Positions 1 to 9,385 are shown, counted from the stretch's first letter. The stretch: DNA of 64,000 nt from Cellulomonas sp. 73-145 (GCA_001898185.1 MKTI01000010.1:62001-126000); one strand, 5' to 3'. The notes: generated by a model from the letters alone, not told the origin. Program-made: numbers and translations.

Positions 1-2
1 TG

Positions 3-1820
3 ATCGGCGACGGCGTGACGCCGTCGAACGAGGGCCGCGGCTACGTGCTGCGGCGACTGCTGCGGCGCACCGTCCGCTCCATGCGGCTGCTCGGCGTCCA
101 GGACGCGACCCTGCCGCACCTGCTGCCGGTCAGCCGGGACGCGATGAGCGCGTCGTACCCGAACGTCGCCGAGGACTTCAACCGCATCTCCCAGGTGGCG
201 TACGGCGAGGAGGAGGCGTTCGCACGGACCCTCGAGTCCGGGACGACGATCCTCGACACCGCGGTGCGCACCGCGAAGGCGACCGCCGGGGCGGACGTGC
301 CGGTGCTCACGGGCGCCCAGGCGTTCACGCTGCACGACACCTACGGCTTCCCGATCGACCTCACGCTCGAGATGGCGGCCGAGCACGGCGTGCAGGTGGA
401 CGAGGGCGCGTTCCGCTCGCTGATGGCCGAGCAGAAGGCACGTGCCCGCGCCGACGCGCTGGCCAAGAAGACCGGCCATGCGGACACCTCGGCCTACGCG
501 GACCTGCACGCGCGGCTGTCGGACGAGCACGGCCGTCCCGTGAAGTTCATCGGGTACACCGACACGACGGCGCGCGCGCACGTCGTCGGCCTGCTGGTCG
601 ACGGCGTCCCTGCGCCTGCGGCGGTCGCCCCGGCCGACGTCGAGGTGGTGCTGGACGTCACGCCGTTCTACGCGGAGGCCGGCGGGCAGCTCGCCGACAC
701 CGGCACGATCGTGCTGGACGGTGGTGCCCGCATCGAGGTGGACGACGTCCAGGCGCCCATCAAGGGCCTGAACGTGCACCGCGGGCGGCTGGTCGACGGC
801 ACGGTGACCTTCGGCGAGCCGGCGACGGCGACGATCGACACCGCACGGCGTCGGGCGATCGCCCGGGCCCACACCGCGACGCACATGGTGCACAAGGCGC
901 TGCGCGAGGAGCTGGGCCCGACGGCCACGCAGGCCGGGTCCGAGAACGCACCGAGCCGGCTGCGCTTCGACTTCCGGTCCGGTGCCGCCGTCCCGTCGTC
1001 CTCGCTGTCGGAGATCGAGGGACGGGTCAACTCCCGGCTGCAGGACGACCTCGAGGTCACCGACAAGGTGATGGACATCGACGAGGCGCGGGCGCTCGGT
1101 GCTATGGCGCTGTTCGGCGAGAAGTACGGCCGGCAGGTGCGCGTGGTGTCGATCGGCGGCGACTGGTCGCGCGAGCTGTGCGCCGGCACCCACGTGCGTC
1201 GGTCCGGCGAGCTCGGGCTGGTCACGCTCCTCGGCGAGGCGTCGATCGGCTCGGGCGTCCGGCGGGTCGACGCGCTGGTCGGCGACGGCGCCTACGGGTA
1301 CCACGCCACCGAGCGCGCCCTGGTCGGACAGCTGTCGGGCCTGCTCGGCGCGCGGCCCGACGAGCTGGCCGACCGTGTGTCCGGCCTGCTCACGCGGCTC
1401 AAGGACTCCGAGAAGGAGCTCGCGAACCTGCGCCAGGGTCAGCTGCTCGCCCAGGCCGGCACGCTCGCGGCCGCGCCGCAGCTGGTGGGCAACACCCGAG
1501 TCGTCGTGCACGACGCCGGCGAGGTCGGTTCCGGTGACGACCTGCGCGGCCTGGTCACGGACGTGCGGTCGCGGCTCGGCGAGTCGTCTCCGTCGGTCGT
1601 GGCCGTCGGCGGCGTCAGCAAGGGCCGGCCGGTCGTCGTCGTGGCGACCAACGCGGCGGCCCGCGAGGCCGGCCTCAAGGCGGGGGCCATGGTCCGCGCC
1701 GCGTCCGCGGTGCTGGGTGGTGGCGGCGGTGGTCGCGACGACCTCGCGCAGGGCGGTGGGCAGGAGGCGGCCAAGCTGTCCGAGGCGCTGTCGGCCGTCG
1801 TCGAGGCGGTGCGTGCCTGA
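3..1820 (+). CDS. alaS: Alanine--tRNA ligase, C-terminal part (gene starts before the window)
   Basis: Cytoplasmic enzyme that charges tRNA-Ala. The reading frame is open from the window edge and enters with the conserved SNEGRGYVLRR stretch of the aminoacylation domain, so the catalytic N-terminus lies upstream. The visible 605 residues contain the editing domain with its zinc-ligand motifs: HTATH (about residue 295) and CAGTH (about residue 394). The C-Ala domain ends in a glycine-rich GGGGGGRDDLAQGGG segment typical of the family. The stop overlaps the GTG start of ruvX, so the two are translationally coupled. alaS-ruvX-mltG-aroE is the normal order in Actinobacteria. The GTG in frame near position 15 is internal, not a start. 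Confidence 0.97.
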   Translation: MGDGVTPSNEGRGYVLRRLLRRTVRSMRLLGVQDATLPHLLPVSRDAMSASYPNVAEDFNRISQVAYGEEEAFARTLESGTTILDTAVRTAKATAGADVPVLTGAQAFTLHDTYGFPIDLTLEMAAEHGVQVDEGAFRSLMAEQKARARADALAKKTGHADTSAYADLHARLSDEHGRPVKFIGYTDTTARAHVVGLLVDGVPAPAAVAPADVEVVLDVTPFYAEAGGQLADTGTIVLDGGARIEVDDVQAPIKGLNVHRGRLVDGTVTFGEPATATIDTARRRAIARAHTATHMVHKALREELGPTATQAGSENAPSRLRFDFRSGAAVPSSSLSEIEGRVNSRLQDDLEVTDKVMDIDEARALGAMALFGEKYGRQVRVVSIGGDWSRELCAGTHVRRSGELGLVTLLGEASIGSGVRRVDALVGDGAYGYHATERALVGQLSGLLGARPDELADRVSGLLTRLKDSEKELANLRQGQLLAQAGTLAAAPQLVGNTRVVVHDAGEVGSGDDLRGLVTDVRSRLGESSPSVVAVGGVSKGRPVVVVATNAAAREAGLKAGAMVRAASAVLGGGGGGRDDLAQGGGQEAAKLSEALSAVVEAVRA

Positions 1821-2376
1821 GGTCCCGGCCGAGCCCGTCGTCCGTGGGGTCCGCCTCGCGGTCGACGTGGGCTCGGTCCGCGTCGGCCTGGCGGTGAGCG
1901 ACCCGGACGGGCTGGTGGCGACCCCGGTGGCCACCCTCGCCCGGGGCGCCGCTCGCGACGGTGCGCGCGCCGGTGACCTGGTCAGGCTCGTGGAGGAGGT
2001 GGGCGAGCGCGGCGCAGCAGTGGTGTACGTGGGCCTGCCCCGGCACCTGTCCGGTGCCGAGGGCGCGGCAGCCGCGGCGGCCCGCGCGTACGCTGGCACC
2101 TTGGCGCAGGCGATCGCACCAGTCCCGGTGCGGCTCGTCGACGAGCGGATGACCACGGTGGCCGCTCATCGGGCGCTGACGGCGTCCGGCAGAGCCGGGC
2201 GCAAGCACCGCGCGGTGGTCGACCAGGCCGCGGCCGTGGTGATCCTGCAGGACGCGTTGGATGCGGAGCGCGCCACGGGCCGTCGGCCCGGGGAGCGGGT
2301 CGAGGCGGACCCGCGACGAGGCGCACTGGGGGGTCCGCAGGAGGACACGACGACTGGTGGAGAGACGCACAGGTGA
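1813..2376 (+). CDS. ruvX: RuvX/YqgF-family Holliday junction resolvase-like nuclease
   Basis: Predicted RNase H-fold nuclease (pre-16S rRNA processing or Holliday junction resolution) of 187 aa, slightly long for the family because of a charged C-terminal tail. The hallmark motifs are all present: AVDVGSVRVGLAVSD near the N-terminus (catalytic Asp18), VYVGLPRHLSG, LVDERMTT and VDQAAAVVILQ. The GTG start overlaps the last 8 bases of alaS; it is the first start that keeps the whole first beta strand. The stop overlaps the mltG start by 4 bp. The last 30 or so residues (Arg/Gly/Thr rich) match no motif I know and are probably disordered. Confidence 0.93.
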   Translation: MPEVPAEPVVRGVRLAVDVGSVRVGLAVSDPDGLVATPVATLARGAARDGARAGDLVRLVEEVGERGAAVVYVGLPRHLSGAEGAAAAAARAYAGTLAQAIAPVPVRLVDERMTTVAAHRALTASGRAGRKHRAVVDQAAAVVILQDALDAERATGRRPGERVEADPRRGALGGPQEDTTTGGETHR

Positions 2377-3629
2377 GCAACAGCCGAACCGACTGGTGGC
2401 CGCCCCTCGAGGGGGAGTCGCACGCGAGCGGTGAGCCGCAGTCCAGCCACGACCCGCACGCCCCAGGGGACCTGTTCGGCGCCATCGAGACCGCCGCCGC
2501 GCCGGCACCACGTCGGTCGCGCACCAGCGCGCGGGCGCACCGCGCGAAGGAGCGCAAGCACCGTCGTCGCCGCACGTTCCTGGTGCTGACCCTGGCGCTC
2601 GCGATGATCGTCGGCGCGGGCTACGTCGTGTACTCGTTGTTCGGCTCGTCCTGGCACCTCGGCTCGTCCAGCAGCGCCGTCTCCGACTACCCCGGACCGG
2701 GCTACCCGTCGGCGCAGGTCGTGGTCAACGCCGGCGACAGCGGTTCGCAGATCGGCAAGACCCTCGTCGACGCCGGCGTCGTGGCGTCGCAGAAGGCGTT
2801 CACCGCGGCGTTCTCGGCCAACCCGGACGCGGCGAAGATCCAGCCCGGCACGTACAACCTGCTGCTGAAGATGAAGGCGTCCGACGCCGTCAGCGCCCTG
2901 CTCAACCCCGCGAGCCGGGTGTCGATGCGGGTGACGATCCCCGAGGGGCAGACGTCCGCGCAGATCCTCGCCAAGATCACCGAGGTGGCGCTCATCCCCG
3001 CCAAGGACCTGCAGGCCGCGGCCGCCGACCCGGCCGCCATCGGTCTGCCGCCCCAGGCGAACGGCAAGATCGAGGGCTGGCTGTACCCGGCGACCTACCA
3101 GGTGCAGCCCGGCGAGACCGCCGCGGCGGTGCTCAAGCAGATGGTGGCCCAGACCGTCTCGGTGCTGACGGCGAAGAACGTGCCGCAGGACCAGTGGGAG
3201 ACGGTGCTGAACAAGGCGTCCCTGATCGAGCGGGAGGCCCGCCGGGACGAGGACCGCCCGATGATGGCGCGGGCCATCGAGAACCGGCTGGCCCAGGGCA
3301 TGCCGTTGTCCATCGACGCGTCCGTCGCCTACGGCCTCAACAAGCCGGGGACGCAGCTGACCAACGCGGACATCCAGAACGCCGACAACCCGTTCAACAC
3401 CTACAAGCACATGGGCCTGCCGCCGACGCCGATCGCCTCACCGGGCGAGAAGTCGATCGATGCCGTGCTCAACCCCGCGCAGGGCACCTGGTTGTTCTGG
3501 ATGACGGTCAACGACGACACGGGCGAGACGAAGTTCGCGACGACGTACGCCGAGCACCAGCAGAACCAGGCGCAGCACGACGCGTGGCTGGCCAGCCGCG
3601 CCTCCAGCACCGCCACGCCGGCCGGCTGA
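2373..3629 (+). CDS. mltG: Endolytic peptidoglycan transglycosylase MltG (YceG-like)
   Basis: Membrane-anchored lytic transglycosylase thought to cut nascent glycan strands and release them from the synthesis machinery. The 418-aa protein has a charged, disordered cytoplasmic N-terminus, one transmembrane helix at about residues 68-90, and an extracellular YceG domain. Diagnostic stretches are IEREARRDEDRP (family catalytic Glu, here Glu286 or Glu288), MPLSIDASVAYG, and FNTYKHMGLPPTPIASPG. The start is GTG in a GTGA overlap with the ruvX stop. The preceding ruvX and following aroE are its usual actinobacterial neighbours. Confidence 0.95.
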   Translation: MSNSRTDWWPPLEGESHASGEPQSSHDPHAPGDLFGAIETAAAPAPRRSRTSARAHRAKERKHRRRRTFLVLTLALAMIVGAGYVVYSLFGSSWHLGSSSSAVSDYPGPGYPSAQVVVNAGDSGSQIGKTLVDAGVVASQKAFTAAFSANPDAAKIQPGTYNLLLKMKASDAVSALLNPASRVSMRVTIPEGQTSAQILAKITEVALIPAKDLQAAAADPAAIGLPPQANGKIEGWLYPATYQVQPGETAAAVLKQMVAQTVSVLTAKNVPQDQWETVLNKASLIEREARRDEDRPMMARAIENRLAQGMPLSIDASVAYGLNKPGTQLTNADIQNADNPFNTYKHMGLPPTPIASPGEKSIDAVLNPAQGTWLFWMTVNDDTGETKFATTYAEHQQNQAQHDAWLASRASSTATPAG

Positions 3630-3639
3630 CGGGACCGCG

Positions 3640-4500
3640 ATGTCGCAGGAGCGCAGGGCGGCCGTGCTCGGCCACCCGGTGGGCCACTCGCTGTCGCCGG
3701 TGCTGCACCGGGCCGCCTACGAGGCGCTCGGCCTGAGCGGATGGCGCTACGACGCGATCGACGTCACGGAGGACCAGCTCGCGGACGTCGTGGGCGCGCT
3801 GGACGGGACGTGGGCCGGCCTCTCGCTGACGATGCCGCTCAAGCAGACCGTCCTGCGCCTGCTCGACCACGTCGAGCCGCTGGCCGAGACGGTCGGGGCC
3901 GTCAACACCGTCCTGGTGCAGCCGGTCGGCCGCACGGTGGCCCTGACCGGCGCCAACACCGACGTGCACGGCATCGTCGCGGCGCTCCGGGAAGGCTTCG
4001 CCGTGGCGGGCGGCCACCTGCCCGTCGCACCGTCGGCGGCCGTGCTGGGCGCGGGCGCGACGGCGGCGTCGACGCTGGCGGCGCTCGGTGAGCTCGGGTG
4101 CACCGCGCCGATCGTCTACGTGCGGGCCGTCGGCCGGTCGGGGCCGCTGCAGCGCGCGGCCCACCGGATGGGCGTCAGCCCCGTCGTACGCACGCTGGAC
4201 CGCGCGGGGGCGGAGATCGGCGGGGCCGACATCGTCGTCAGCACGCTGCCCGCCGGTGCCGCCGACGCCGTCGCGGACCAGCTCGCCGGCCGCCCCTCGG
4301 GCGTCCTGCTGGACGTCGTGTACGCACCGGCGCGCACCGCCCTCATCGCGGCGTGGGAGACCGCCGGGGGAGTGGCGGTGGGCGGCGCGAGGATGCTGCT
4401 GCACCAGGCGGCCGAGCAGGTGCGGCTGATGACGGGTCGTCCAGCGCCGCTCGCCGCGATGGACGTCGCGCTGCGGGACGCCCTCGCGGCGTCCGTCTGA
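3640..4500 (+). CDS. aroE: Shikimate dehydrogenase
   Basis: NADPH-dependent reduction of 3-dehydroshikimate to shikimate in aromatic amino acid synthesis. The protein is 286 aa. The substrate-binding half shows GHPVGHSLSPVLHRAAY, LTMPLKQTVL (the catalytic Lys) and GAVNTVL; GANTDVHGI carries the conserved Asn/Asp. The Rossmann loop is AVLGAGATAAST, and the C-terminus has GARMLLHQAAEQ. Ten bases separate it from mltG, and no strong Shine-Dalgarno is visible, so it probably depends on read-through. The rest of the shikimate genes (aroC, aroK, aroB) come only after the 13-kb pilus locus, which therefore splits what is often a compact aro cluster. Confidence 0.95.
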   Translation: MSQERRAAVLGHPVGHSLSPVLHRAAYEALGLSGWRYDAIDVTEDQLADVVGALDGTWAGLSLTMPLKQTVLRLLDHVEPLAETVGAVNTVLVQPVGRTVALTGANTDVHGIVAALREGFAVAGGHLPVAPSAAVLGAGATAASTLAALGELGCTAPIVYVRAVGRSGPLQRAAHRMGVSPVVRTLDRAGAEIGGADIVVSTLPAGAADAVADQLAGRPSGVLLDVVYAPARTALIAAWETAGGVAVGGARMLLHQAAEQVRLMTGRPAPLAAMDVALRDALAASV

Positions 4501-4597
4501 GCCCCGGTTCGCTCCCGGCCCCGACGCCGTCGTCCGGCCTGGGTCGCGTCGCCGCGTGAACTTCCCCCGCGGAATCACCCGGACAGGTGTCCATCTT

Positions 4598-4626
4598 CTC
4601 AGGGCGTCGACCTAACGTGCCGATGC
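4598..4626 (+). promoter_or_regulatory. Sigma-28 (FliA/WhiG)-type promoter of pilB
   Basis: CTCAGG, a 15-bp spacer, then GCCGATGC. The second box is the classic -10 of FliA/WhiG sigma factors. The same two boxes with the same spacer occur before pilT, pilA and pilM. It lies 58 nt before the pilB start in the 184-bp gap after aroE; the rest of that gap holds nothing else I can name. Confidence 0.7.
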
Positions 4627-4684
4627 ACGTCTAGAGGGCTGTTCGTCGTGACACCTCTCGGACCGGCCGTTGAGTGGAGGACGC

Positions 4685-6358
4685 GTGAAGCAGCTCGGGG
4701 AGATCCTGCTCGACGAGGGACTGGTGTCGGAGGCGCAGCTTCTGGCCGCGCTGGACGAGCAGGGCGCGCGGAACCAGTCGCTGGGCCGCACGCTCGTGGA
4801 GCTCGGCTTCCTCAGCGAGGGTCAGCTGGTCAAGGCCCTTGCGGAGCAGGTCGGGATGCCGTTCGTCGACCTGGACGAGTACCCGGTGGACCGGGCCGCC
4901 GTCTCCATGGTCCCGGCCGCGCTGTGCCGTCGGTACACCGTCCTGCCCGTGGGCATCCGTGACGGGGCCCTGATGCTCGCGACCGCCGACCCGGGCAACG
5001 TGGTGGCCGTCGACGACGTGCGCACCGTGTCCGGCATGCAGGTCGTCTCGGTGGTCGCGACGTACGACAACGTGCTGCGCGCCATCGACCGGTTCTGCCG
5101 GGCCGACGACGAGATGGACAGCCTGACCAACGCGTTCGAGGACCAGACCCCCGAGCCCGAGACCGACCTGTCCCGGATGGGTGACTTCGTCGACGACGAC
5201 GCCCCGATCGTCCGGTACGTCAACCTGCTGGTCACCCAGGCGATCACCGATCGCTCGTCGGACATCCACATCGAGCCGACCGAGCACGACCTACGGGTCC
5301 GGTACCGCATCGACGGCGTGCTGCACGAGGTGCAGCGCTCACCGAAGAACATCCAGGGCGGCGTGATCAGCCGCGTCAAGATCCTCTCGGACATCGACAT
5401 CGCCGAGAAGCGCAAGCCGCAGGACGGCCGCATGTCCGTGGTCCACAACGGGCGCAAGATCGACCTCCGCGTGGCGACGCTGCCCACCGTGTGGGGCGAG
5501 AAGATCGTCATGCGCATCCTGGACAACTCGACCGCGAGCCTGGACCTGCGCGACCTGAGCTTCCTGGAGCACAACTACGAGGCGTACCACGCGTCGTACA
5601 CCAAGCCCTACGGGATGATCCTGGTCACGGGCCCGACGGGCTCCGGCAAGTCGACCACGCTGTACGCGACGCTCAACGCGGTGTCCCGGCCGGAGATCAA
5701 CGTCATCACGGTCGAGGACCCGGTCGAGTACCGCCTGCCGAACATCAACCAGGTGCAGGTGAACCCGAAGGCCGGCCTGACGTTCGCTGGCGCCCTGCGG
5801 TCGATCCTGCGCTCCGACCCCGACGTGGTGCTGCTCGGCGAGATCCGCGACCACGAGACGGCGCAGATCGCCATCGAGGCGGCCCTGACCGGCCACCTGG
5901 TGCTCTCGACGCTGCACACCAACGACGCGCCCTCGGCCATCACCCGACTGATCGAGATGGGCATCGAGCCCTTCCTCGTCGGCTCGGCACTGGACTGCGT
6001 CGTCGCACAGCGGCTGGCGCGGCGGCTGTGCGAGAAGTGCAAGGAGCCGTACCGACCCTCGCCGGAGGAGATGGAGTCGGCACGGTTCCCCTGGATCGCG
6101 GGGGAGCCGGTCCCGGAGATCTTCCGGCCCGTCGGGTGCGTCTCGTGCTCGCGCACCGGCTACCGCGGCCGGCTCGCGCTGCACGAGGTGATGCGCGTGA
6201 CCGAGGAGATCGAGCGGCACGCCGTCACCCACTCGTCCAGCGCGGAGATCGCGGCCACCGCGCGCAAGCAGGGGATGATCGCGCTCCGCGACGACGGCTG
6301 GCACAAGGTCGCGATGGGGCAGACGTCGATCGAGGAGATCCTGCGCGTCGTCGCGTGA
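4685..6358 (+). CDS. pilB: Type IV pilus assembly (extension) ATPase PilB
   Basis: Hexameric cytoplasmic ATPase that drives pilin polymerisation. The 557-aa protein begins with an MshEN-type domain (KQLGEILLDEGLVSEAQLL onward; a family known to bind c-di-GMP in some members). The GspE ATPase domain follows: Walker A GPTGSGKST at residues 316-324, Asp box, Walker B VVLLGEIRD at about 380, His box TGHLVLSTLHTND. A tetracysteine zinc motif (CEKC...CVSC) sits at about 449-490. I chose the GTG 4 nt after a clean GGAGG; an in-frame TTG five codons earlier contains that Shine-Dalgarno and is unlikely. pilB is a single-gene unit with its own sigma-28-type promoter. Confidence 0.96.
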   Translation: MKQLGEILLDEGLVSEAQLLAALDEQGARNQSLGRTLVELGFLSEGQLVKALAEQVGMPFVDLDEYPVDRAAVSMVPAALCRRYTVLPVGIRDGALMLATADPGNVVAVDDVRTVSGMQVVSVVATYDNVLRAIDRFCRADDEMDSLTNAFEDQTPEPETDLSRMGDFVDDDAPIVRYVNLLVTQAITDRSSDIHIEPTEHDLRVRYRIDGVLHEVQRSPKNIQGGVISRVKILSDIDIAEKRKPQDGRMSVVHNGRKIDLRVATLPTVWGEKIVMRILDNSTASLDLRDLSFLEHNYEAYHASYTKPYGMILVTGPTGSGKSTTLYATLNAVSRPEINVITVEDPVEYRLPNINQVQVNPKAGLTFAGALRSILRSDPDVVLLGEIRDHETAQIAIEAALTGHLVLSTLHTNDAPSAITRLIEMGIEPFLVGSALDCVVAQRLARRLCEKCKEPYRPSPEEMESARFPWIAGEPVPEIFRPVGCVSCSRTGYRGRLALHEVMRVTEEIERHAVTHSSSAEIAATARKQGMIALRDDGWHKVAMGQTSIEEILRVVA

Positions 6359-6406
6359 CGCGGTGACGGGCACGACGAGCGCCCGACGACTGGACCGGTC
6401 CCAGGG

Positions 6407-6435
6407 GTCAAGCACTCGTCGTCCGATGCCGATGC
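6407..6435 (+). promoter_or_regulatory. Sigma-28 (FliA/WhiG)-type promoter of pilT-pilC
   Basis: GTCAAG, a 15-bp spacer, then GCCGATGC, identical in its -10 box to the pilB promoter. It lies 54 nt before the pilT start in the 131-bp gap after pilB. Confidence 0.7.
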
Positions 6436-6489
6436 AGCATCCGAGCGGATCTGCGCGCGCTCGCGCGCCGAGCAAGTGGAGGCGATGAC

Positions 6490-8007
6490 GTGACCGAGTC
6501 GTACCAGCGGCCGGCCGAACCGACGCGGCCGTTGCCGCCGTACCGGCCGGCGGGACCTCAGGCCACGGACGGCTCCGGCGCCCCCGTGTTCCACGGCGCC
6601 TACTCGCCGGTCCCGTCGGAGAGCGCGGTGCAGCCGCAGACACCTCCGTACGGCGCGCCCGCGCCCTCGGCAGCCCCGTACGGCGTCCCCGCACCGACGG
6701 CGACGCAGCCGTACACCCCGCAGCCCGCCCCCGCCGTAACGCCGACACCGCCCGTCGGGACGCCGTCCGGCCCGACCGGCGCACCCTCGCGCACCGCAAC
6801 GCCGAGCGCAGCCAAGCCCGCGGGACCTGGCCACCTCGCGCGCGTCGGCATGACGGAGGAGCACGGCGACGAGCTGCCGCTCGACGACATCCTGCGCGAG
6901 ATGGTCCGCCTCGGCGCCTCGGACGTGCACTTCACCACCGGTGCCGCGCCGACCGTCCGGCTGTCCGGATCCCTGCACCCGCTCGAGGGGTTCGGCATGG
7001 TGAAGCCGGAGCCGCTGCGCCGCACGCTCTACGCGATCCTCACGCAGAAGCAGCGCGAGCGCTTCGAGGAGGAGCTCGAGCTCGACCTCTCCTACGCCGT
7101 GCGCGGCCTGGCTCGTTTCCGCGTGAACCTCTACCAGCAGCGCGAGTCGATCGGCGCGGCCTTCCGCGTGATCCCCTACGAGATCAAGCCGCTCGAGGAG
7201 CTCGGCGTCCCGCCCGTCGTGGGCACGTTCGCCGGCCTGCCGCGTGGCCTCGTCCTCGTCACGGGCCCCACGGGCTCCGGCAAGTCGACGACGCTCGCGT
7301 CGATCATCGACCTGGCGAACCGGTCGCGCGAGGACCACATCATGACGGTCGAGGACCCGATCGAGTTCCTGCACCGGCACAAGAAGTCGCTGGTCAACCA
7401 GCGTGAGGTCGGCCAGGACACCCACTCGTTCGCCAACGCGCTCAAGCACGTGCTGCGCCAGGACCCGGACATCATCCTGGTCGGCGAGATGCGCGACCTG
7501 GAGACCATCTCCGTGGCGCTGACGGCCGCCGAGACCGGTCACCTGGTGTTCGCGACCCTGCACACGCAGGACGCGGCCCAGACGATCGACCGCATCATCG
7601 ACGTGTTCCCGTCCCACCAGCAGGCGCAGGTGCGCACGCAGCTCGCCGGCACCCTGCAGGGCGTCGTCTGCCAGACGCTGTGCAAGCGGGCCGACCAGCC
7701 CGGCCGCGTCGTCGCGACCGAGGTGATGATGGCGACGCCCGCCATCAGGAACCTGATCCGCGAGGGCAAGACCCACCAGATCTACTCCTCGATGCAGGCC
7801 GGCGCGCAGCAGGGCATGCACACCCTCGACCAGCACCTGGCCGACCTGGTCAAGTCCGGGAAGATCTCCTACGAGACGGGCTTGGAGAAGGCGCACCACA
7901 TCGAGGACTACAACCGGCTGACCGGTCGGTTCTCCGGTCAGACGCAGGGCCAGGCGGCGATGGCCGACCCGGCGTACGGCAGCGCGTTCGGGGGGCAGGC
8001 GTACTGA
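6490..8007 (+). CDS. pilT: Type IV pilus retraction ATPase PilT, with long Pro-rich N-terminus
   Basis: Motor that depolymerises the pilus and powers twitching and DNA or surface retraction. The 505-aa protein has about 125 residues of Pro/Ala/Thr-rich low complexity with repeated PYG, absent from typical 345-370-aa PilT proteins. The standard ATPase follows: Walker A GPTGSGKST at about 259, Walker B DIILVGEMRD, His box TGHLVFATLHTQD, and the PilT signature AIRNLIRE at about 418, which separates retraction from extension ATPases. GGAGG lies 7 nt before the GTG start. The stop overlaps the pilC start (TGATG), so the two genes are co-translated. Confidence 0.95.
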   Translation: MTESYQRPAEPTRPLPPYRPAGPQATDGSGAPVFHGAYSPVPSESAVQPQTPPYGAPAPSAAPYGVPAPTATQPYTPQPAPAVTPTPPVGTPSGPTGAPSRTATPSAAKPAGPGHLARVGMTEEHGDELPLDDILREMVRLGASDVHFTTGAAPTVRLSGSLHPLEGFGMVKPEPLRRTLYAILTQKQRERFEEELELDLSYAVRGLARFRVNLYQQRESIGAAFRVIPYEIKPLEELGVPPVVGTFAGLPRGLVLVTGPTGSGKSTTLASIIDLANRSREDHIMTVEDPIEFLHRHKKSLVNQREVGQDTHSFANALKHVLRQDPDIILVGEMRDLETISVALTAAETGHLVFATLHTQDAAQTIDRIIDVFPSHQQAQVRTQLAGTLQGVVCQTLCKRADQPGRVVATEVMMATPAIRNLIREGKTHQIYSSMQAGAQQGMHTLDQHLADLVKSGKISYETGLEKAHHIEDYNRLTGRFSGQTQGQAAMADPAYGSAFGGQAY

Positions 8008-9239
8008 TGGCGACCGCGACGAAGACCTACGAGTACGCGGTCCGGGACCGCTCCGGGAAGATCATCAAGGGACGCGTGGAGGCCGCGTCCCAGGGTGCTG
8101 TGGCCGGACGGCTGCGGGAGATGGGGCTGGCGGCCGTCTCCATCTCGGAGGTGAACACCGGGGGGCTGAAGGCTGAGATCAGCATCCCAGGCTTCGGTGG
8201 CAACAAGGTCAAGCTCAAGGACCTCTCGGTCATGGCTCGCCAGCTGGCGACGATGATCAATGCAGGGCTCTCGCTGCTTCGGGCGTTGACCATCCTCGCG
8301 GAGCAGACGGAATCGAAGCCGCTGGCGAGGATCTTGGGTCAGGTCCGCAGCGACGTCGAGACGGGTGTCGCATTCTCCGTCGCGCTCGGGAAGCATCCCA
8401 ACGTCTTTCCGCCCCTCATGGTCAACATGGTGCGCGCAGGCGAGGTGGGCGGCTTCCTCGATGAGGTGCTTCTCTCGATCGCGGCGAACTTCGAGGACGA
8501 GGTGAAGCTTCGCGGAAAGATCAAGTCCGCGATGACCTACCCCGTGGTGGTCTTCATCGTCGCCATCATCGCCATGGTCGGCATGCTGCTGTTCATCGTG
8601 CCGATCTTCGCCAGCATGTTCGCCGGACTCGGCGCACAGCTTCCGCCCCTGACCCGGTTCCTCGTTCTTCTGTCGAACGTCATGAAGTGGACGATCCTCC
8701 CGGTGATCGCGGCGCTCGTCGCGTTCAGCATCTGGTGGCGGCGGCACAAGAATGACGACGCCGTCCGGGAGCGGGTCGACCCCTGGAAGCTCAAGATCCC
8801 CGTCTTCGGCCTGCTGTCGCGCAAGATTGCGATCTCACGATTCACCCGCAACTTCGGGACGATGGTCCACGCCGGGGTACCGATCCTCCAGGCTCTGGAC
8901 ATCGTGGGGGAGACCAGCGGCAACGTCGTGATCGAGCACGCCGCCAAGGCAGTGCAGGAATCTGTCAGGCGAGGGGAGTCGCTCGCAGGACCGCTCGCGC
9001 AGCACCCCGTGTTCCCGCCCATGGTCGTCCAGATGATCGCCGTCGGTGAGGACACGGGTGCGCTGGACACGATGCTGAGCAAGGTGGCGGACTTCTACGA
9101 CTCGGAGGTGGAGGCGATGACGGAACAGCTCACCAGCCTCATCGAACCGATCATGATCGTCGGCGTCGGCAGCATCATCGGCTTCATCGTCGTGGGCCTC
9201 TACATGCCCATCTTCCAGATCGCCAACGTCATCCAGTGA
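8007..9239 (+). CDS. pilC: Type IV pilus inner-membrane platform protein PilC
   Basis: Polytopic platform that couples the PilB/PilT motors to pilin assembly. The 410-aa protein has two tandem T2SSF domains. The first contains LSVMARQLATMINAGLSLL and ends at a membrane segment at about 177-200. A second helix lies at about 230-247. The second repeat contains RFTRNFGTMVHAGVPILQAL, and a C-terminal helix lies at about 378-402. The length matches the family (about 400 aa). The ATG start shares a base with the pilT stop. Codon use in the middle (more A/T in third positions) is softer than in flanking genes, but the protein is complete. Confidence 0.95.
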   Translation: MATATKTYEYAVRDRSGKIIKGRVEAASQGAVAGRLREMGLAAVSISEVNTGGLKAEISIPGFGGNKVKLKDLSVMARQLATMINAGLSLLRALTILAEQTESKPLARILGQVRSDVETGVAFSVALGKHPNVFPPLMVNMVRAGEVGGFLDEVLLSIAANFEDEVKLRGKIKSAMTYPVVVFIVAIIAMVGMLLFIVPIFASMFAGLGAQLPPLTRFLVLLSNVMKWTILPVIAALVAFSIWWRRHKNDDAVRERVDPWKLKIPVFGLLSRKIAISRFTRNFGTMVHAGVPILQALDIVGETSGNVVIEHAAKAVQESVRRGESLAGPLAQHPVFPPMVVQMIAVGEDTGALDTMLSKVADFYDSEVEAMTEQLTSLIEPIMIVGVGSIIGFIVVGLYMPIFQIANVIQ

Positions 9240-9285
9240 TCGCTGGACCGAACGGGTGAAAGCCCACCGGCAATCGGCGCCGGCC

Positions 9286-9314
9286 CTCAAGTCCACGAGC
9301 GGTCGCGACGATAC
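9286..9314 (+). promoter_or_regulatory. Sigma-28 (FliA/WhiG)-type promoter of pilA
   Basis: CTCAAG, a 15-bp spacer, then GACGATAC (one mismatch to the other GCCGAT boxes). It lies 71 nt before the pilA start in the 146-bp gap after pilC. Confidence 0.62.
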
Positions 9315-9385
9315 CGGAGTTGCTTGACTCGGACCCGGCCCCGGCCGGACTGCCAACGACAACGCTCATCCACTCAGGAGCTGAC

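Noticed and set aside
4670..4684. TTG start five codons upstream for pilB
   Set aside because: The GGAGG ribosome site lies inside that extension and is well spaced to the downstream GTG.
6160..7899. A 579-codon minus-strand open frame over pilB-pilT
   Set aside because: Same type of shadow; the plus-strand ATPases are unmistakable.
9249..9285. GGGTGAAAGCCCACCGGCAA before pilA, suggestive of a c-di-GMP or other riboswitch given PilB's MshEN domain
   Set aside because: The conserved GEMM blocks and the required paired stems are not present; the stretch also lies upstream of the predicted transcription start.
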